A stretch of DNA of 64,000 bases from an uncultured Clostridium sp. (GTDB taxonomy: Bacteria; Bacillota; Clostridia; Lachnospirales; Lachnospiraceae), in assembly GCF_900547735.1 (NCBI RefSeq), contig NZ_URHZ01000014.1:20583-84582 (forward strand), read 5' to 3'. A model generated the notes under the pieces. The model made no database searches. It was not told the origin of the DNA and was given only the letters and a program-made list of their open reading frames with translations. A program made the translations under genes and the position numbers. Positions 61,035-64,000 of the stretch are shown one piece after another; the first letter of the stretch is position 1, and each line of letters begins with the position of its first letter.

Positions 61035-61748
61035 TCAGGTTTCCGGCTCTAAGCCCAGAAACAATCCAATGTCTGCCGGTTTACCGGCTATATAAACGGG
61101 GTCAAACTCTTTCCAGCCGTCCGGTGTGGAGGGGCCGAAGCCATAGGTTACCCCAATCAGATCGGTTCCCGCCTTTCTGGCGCCATTGCCGTCAGAAGCG
61201 GTGTCTCCGATCAGAACGGCCTCACCGGGCGACAGGTTCAGTCCGTCCAGACATTTATTCAGCACATCGGTTTTTTGCATTTTGCTGGCAAAATCGCTGC
61301 CGCAGATGCAGTCGCAGTAGTCGCTGATGTGGTAATGCTCAAGAAGAGTGACTGCGTAATCCTCCCGTTTCAGCGTGGCAACGCCGATGAGATACCCCTC
61401 TTTTTTCAAATCCTCCAGAAGCTTCATCAGGCCCTCGTAGGGAGAGGCCTTCAGAAGATCGTGGTCTTTATAACGGTCCCGGAAAATTTCGGTTGCCCGG
61501 ACCGCTTCCTCCTCATCGATATCATATACCTGCATAAGAGAGTGTTTGATCGGCGGACCGATAAAGGTCTGCATCACATCCTCATCCGGTGTTTCATATC
61601 CCATCATCCTGGTGGTGTAGCGGACACTTTCCAGAACGCCTTCTGCGGTATTGAGCAGAGTGCCGTCCAAATCGAAAATGATGCCGCGGTATCGGCGGTT
61701 ACTTTTAGGTTTCCGGTTTTCCGGAATCTTCTTTTGATTAACTGGCAT
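61035..61748 (-). CDS. HAD-family phosphatase
   Basis: 237 residues. GIIFDLDGTLLNTAEGV is HAD motif I, GVATLKRE motif II (T), KTDVLNK (K) motif III and VLIGDTASDGNGARKAG motif IV. The helical cap is of the C1/phosphoglycolate-phosphatase type. In this operon it probably removes the phosphate from a sugar acid made by the aldolase, as KdsC does. ATG 61748 has GGAG eight to ten bases upstream; the ATG at 61772 has none. Confidence 0.88.
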   Translation of the reverse strand: MPVNQKKIPENRKPKSNRRYRGIIFDLDGTLLNTAEGVLESVRYTTRMMGYETPDEDVMQTFIGPPIKHSLMQVYDIDEEEAVRATEIFRDRYKDHDLLKASPYEGLMKLLEDLKKEGYLIGVATLKREDYAVTLLEHYHISDYCDCICGSDFASKMQKTDVLNKCLDGLNLSPGEAVLIGDTASDGNGARKAGTDLIGVTYGFGPSTPDGWKEFDPVYIAGKPADIGLFLGLEPET

Positions 61749-61775
61749 TTGTGTGAGACTCCTTTTTATCAATAA

Positions 61776-62537
61776 CTACAATGAATGATTCTCCCTGGCC
61801 GCGAACTGTTCCCTGACCCTCTCCAAATCCTTTGGAGTGTCGACGGAAAGCGTGGAACCGGGGATTTCTGCAAATAAAACGGTTTTACCATGTTCCATGA
61901 AACGCAGTAAATCAAACTCCTCTATCTCTTCCAGCAGGCCTTTACGGGTGGAATCAAAAAAGTTCAGGGCCTCTTTCGTATAAACGCCGATACTGACGAA
62001 CTTCTTATACTGATAATCGAGGCTGCCTTTCGGATAGGGGATGGGGCTGCGGGAGGCGTAAAGGCCTTTTTGGCTGCCGCTGCATACGATTTTTATGTTG
62101 GCGCAGTCAAATACTTCCGGGGCAGAGGAAATCGCAGCCATGGCATTTACCACAAAGGGCCTGTCCTCCGCATCCGGGCTTGTCGTGGCCGTCACCGCTT
62201 TTTCCGTCACAAGTTTGATATCTGCCGGAGTGAGCAGCGGTTCGTCGGCTCCTATCATAACATAGAGATCGGCATCCACCTGTCCTGCGGCTTCACAGAT
62301 ACGCGAGGTGGGATTCTGGTGGCCGGCACCGGTCGTCAGGCAGGGAATCTGATATTCTCCGCATGCTTCACGGATTGATTCGTGGCCGGATGCAACGTAG
62401 ACGGCGTCGAACATACCGCTTGAAACTGCCGCATGGTAAACATGCCAGAACAGGGGCCTGTCTCCTAACAGGGCAAGAACTTTACCAGGAAAGCGGGTGG
62501 AGTTAAGCCTTGCAGGTATCATCCCAACAATTCTCAT
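61776..62537 (-). CDS. CMP-ulosonic-acid (KdsB-like) cytidylyltransferase
   Basis: 253 residues. MIPARLNSTRFPGKVLALLGDRPLFWHVYHAA is the KdsB-type nucleotide site (start IPARxxSxRxPGK); ADEPLLTPADIKLV is the metal/CTP site; YASRSPIPYP and SVDTPKDLERV are near the end. KdsB family enzymes activate Kdo or related acids as CMP-sugars. This is rare in Gram-positives outside of surface-glycan loci. First gene of the unit; GGAGG before the ATG and a GACGGC/GCCGTC hairpin upstream. The true sugar is unknown. Confidence 0.87.
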   Translation of the reverse strand: MRIVGMIPARLNSTRFPGKVLALLGDRPLFWHVYHAAVSSGMFDAVYVASGHESIREACGEYQIPCLTTGAGHQNPTSRICEAAGQVDADLYVMIGADEPLLTPADIKLVTEKAVTATTSPDAEDRPFVVNAMAAISSAPEVFDCANIKIVCSGSQKGLYASRSPIPYPKGSLDYQYKKFVSIGVYTKEALNFFDSTRKGLLEEIEEFDLLRFMEHGKTVLFAEIPGSTLSVDTPKDLERVREQFAARENHSL

Positions 62538-63132
62538 AGTACTGCCTCCTTCCGACGGCGGAGCCGTCAAGCATATATGCAATTATAGAAAAATTCGGAG
62601 GAAAAGACAATAGGGAAATGGTTGTGAAAAATGAGGATGGGGGGAATGGGGTGGTTAGTGGGAGGAGGTGGGTTTTGAGTCCCGGACAGGCTGCGGCCGG
62701 GACTCAAAACGCGAAGGTTATTGTCCACCCCATTCCGGATCCCGGCGGGGCCTCTTTTTTCTGGGGGAGGAGGGGAGAAGGAAAAAGAGAGAAGGGAAAA
62801 GAGATAAGGAATAAGAGTGAGAAATGAAATGGTGAGAGAAATGAGAAAGAGGGGGCGTGCCGACTCATTTTATGTCGGGAGCGTGATGGATAGTAGGGAG
62901 AGGAAGGAAAATATGTGGAGATATGCTATAGGGAGAAGTAATATGTGAAGGTATGATATGAGGAAGTTGGCTATATAGGGCTGGGGGAGTGGGAACTTAG
63001 TGTATGGTGATACGGTATTGGTAAAAGCGATATATGGATATATTGTTTTGGAGGTGGTAAAATAGGGATATTGAAGGTGCTGGGATGTTTGGATGAAGGA
63101 TTGACTAAAGGTGATGATCAGGAGGGGAGATT
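62538..63132. other. Intergenic polypurine region
   Basis: About 600 bases without a supported gene. It is extraordinarily purine-rich on the plus strand (runs of GGGGA, GAGAAGG and GAAAAAGAGAG for most of 62590-62960), and holds a perfect 14-bp stem at 62672-62710. A frame at 62618-62827 spans the hairpin and purine tract and is not credible. Confidence 0.75.
62672..62710. repeat. Perfect 14-bp inverted repeat
   Basis: GTTTTGAGTCCCGG (62672-62685) and CCGGGACTCAAAAC (62697-62710) with an 11-base loop. No T-run follows on the plus strand, so a terminator role is uncertain. Confidence 0.8.
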
Positions 63133-63645
63133 ATGGTTGTTTTGATTGCGGGAGCATCGCATACGGGGAAGACGTTTTTGGCTCAGAGGTTGTTGGAGCG
63201 GTATGGTTATCCGTATTTGTCGCTTGATTTGCTGAAGATGGGACTAATCAGGAGCGGGAGGACTGAGTTGACGCCGGAGGAGGATGGGGAACTTGTGACG
63301 TATCTCTGGCCTGTTGTCAGGGAGATGGTTAAGACAGCGGTTGAGAATCATCAGAATTTGATTGTGGAAGGCGTGTATATTCCCTTTTCATGGAAAGAGG
63401 ATTTTGCAGAGGATTACTTAAAGGAAATCCGGTTTTTCTGCCTGGTAATGTCACGGAGGTATATTGAGAATCATTTCTCTGAGATTGCCGGTTTTGCCAA
63501 TGTGATTGAAAGAAGACTGGATGACTCTTACTGCAGCCGCGATTTGTTAATCAGGGATAATGCATATAATAGGGAGATGTGTGCGAAGTATGGATGTGAT
63601 TCTGTTTTAATCGATGACAAATATGAGGTGGAGATTGAGCTGTAG
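63133..63645 (+). CDS. P-loop kinase of the AAA_33/zeta type
   Basis: 170 residues. The P-loop is GASHTGKTFLA at residues 7-17, the lid/base pair is LIVEGVYIPFSW, and a C-terminal LIRDNAYNREMCAKYG resembles the 2-phosphoglycerate kinase/zeta-toxin-like group. Substrate unknown. AGGAGGGGAG before ATG. It stands alone beyond a polypurine stretch and before the repeat array. No antitoxin gene is seen next to it. Confidence 0.78.
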   Translation: MVVLIAGASHTGKTFLAQRLLERYGYPYLSLDLLKMGLIRSGRTELTPEEDGELVTYLWPVVREMVKTAVENHQNLIVEGVYIPFSWKEDFAEDYLKEIRFFCLVMSRRYIENHFSEIAGFANVIERRLDDSYCSRDLLIRDNAYNREMCAKYGCDSVLIDDKYEVEIEL

Positions 63646-63760
63646 TACCCGGCAGATTGTGAGGGGGCTGGACGAAACTGTCGGTTTTCGGTCCTGGAAA
63701 TCCCTTTAAAACCTTAAGAAGTAAGAAAATCTTATATATGCAGACTGAAAAGAGTGTGGT
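63646..63760. other. Short AT-rich region before the repeat array
   Basis: No gene. GTGTGGTATAATG at its end is the first arm of the first repeat unit's hairpin. Confidence 0.7.
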
Positions 63761-64000
63761 ATAATGTCGGCGTAGCAGACATTATACTGCGCATACCGAT
63801 TTCTGCGTCCACCGCAGAAATTCGGGCGCTAAGTTCCGTCGGAGACTCATATGCACGAAGTGAATATGACATAATGTCGGCGTAGCAGACATTATACTGC
63901 GCATACCGATTTCTGCGTCCACCGCAGAAATTCGGGCGCTAAGTTCCGTCGGAGACTCATATGCACGAAGTGAATATGACATAATGTCGGCGTAGCAGAC
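63761..64000. repeat. Repeat B in perfect 110-bp tandem array
   Basis: Units begin at 63761, 63871 and 63981; the first two are identical over all 110 bases and the third is cut by the window end. Each unit has a hairpin TATAATGTC/GACATTATA and the part related to the single copy at 42401-42440. Frames through this part are artefacts. Confidence 0.95.

Noticed and set aside
62618..62827. 69-residue frame in the polypurine region
   Set aside because: It spans a perfect hairpin and low-complexity purines, so it looks like chance.
63782..63982. 66-residue minus frame at the window end
   Set aside because: It is created by the tandem repeat and repeats its own sequence with the 110-bp period.
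63761..64000. A CRISPR array
   Set aside because: The units are identical in full over 110 bases with no variable spacers, and no cas gene is seen.

Overview
The window looks like a gut Clostridia chromosome, most likely Lachnospiraceae (Clostridium cluster XIVa type). This is inferred from a type III glutamine synthetase, choline-binding-type cell-wall repeat proteins, strong GGAGG ribosome sites, a Firmicutes-style conjugative element and a Wzz/Wzy-type polysaccharide locus. No 16S rRNA or tRNA gene is visible to fix the taxon.

Positions 1 to about 29,545 are the right-hand part of an integrative conjugative element (ICE). Its left end and integrase lie outside the window. It is GC-richer than the rest and nearly all on the minus strand. 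Read from right to left, a ParA/ParB pair and five GGGTA repeats lead into a 2,626-residue methylase/SNF2-helicase polyvalent protein. Small accessory genes, a toprim/primase-like protein and a hairpin-rich candidate oriT beside a ribbon-helix-helix protein follow, then a MobP-type relaxase. Next come regulators, a SymE-SLOG fusion, a DUF4406 protein, the VirD4/TraG coupling protein, a VirB2-like pilin, a SpoVG-family protein, a TrbL/VirB6-like membrane protein and a PrgI-like protein, and finally a C5 and an MT-A70 DNA methyltransferase. Seven unrelated proteins of this element end in hydrophobic-Glu-Arg-COOH, the most unusual pattern in the window. The right border cuts into a serine recombinase whose N-terminus remains at 29502-29714.

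From 29.9 to 39.6 kb is core chromosome: a Sel1-repeat protein, feoA and a C-terminally truncated feoB with an internal 33-bp tandem repeat, sfsA, thrC, fba and glnN.

From 40 to 59 kb is a cell-surface region. It holds a GH25 muramidase with cell-wall-binding repeats, an HTH-LicC-LicA fusion predicted to make CDP-choline, two further intact repeat proteins and one decayed inverted copy. The last three share a promoter/leader motif. A polysaccharide locus (O-antigen ligase-like protein, CapD/FlaA1-type enzyme, tyrosine recombinase, Wzz-like protein) is embedded in it. Phosphocholine on surface polymers would be the ligand for the repeat proteins, so these genes plausibly form one envelope-decoration system.

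From 59.4 to 62.5 kb a minus-strand operon of a CMP-sugar transferase, a HAD phosphatase and a DRE-TIM aldolase looks like a compact route to an activated ulosonic acid. The last 1.5 kb holds a polypurine stretch, a P-loop kinase and perfect 110-bp tandem repeats running off the window. Two families of dispersed, hairpin-forming repeats (34.4, 42.4-42.8, 59.4 and 63.8 kb) mark the chromosomal part.
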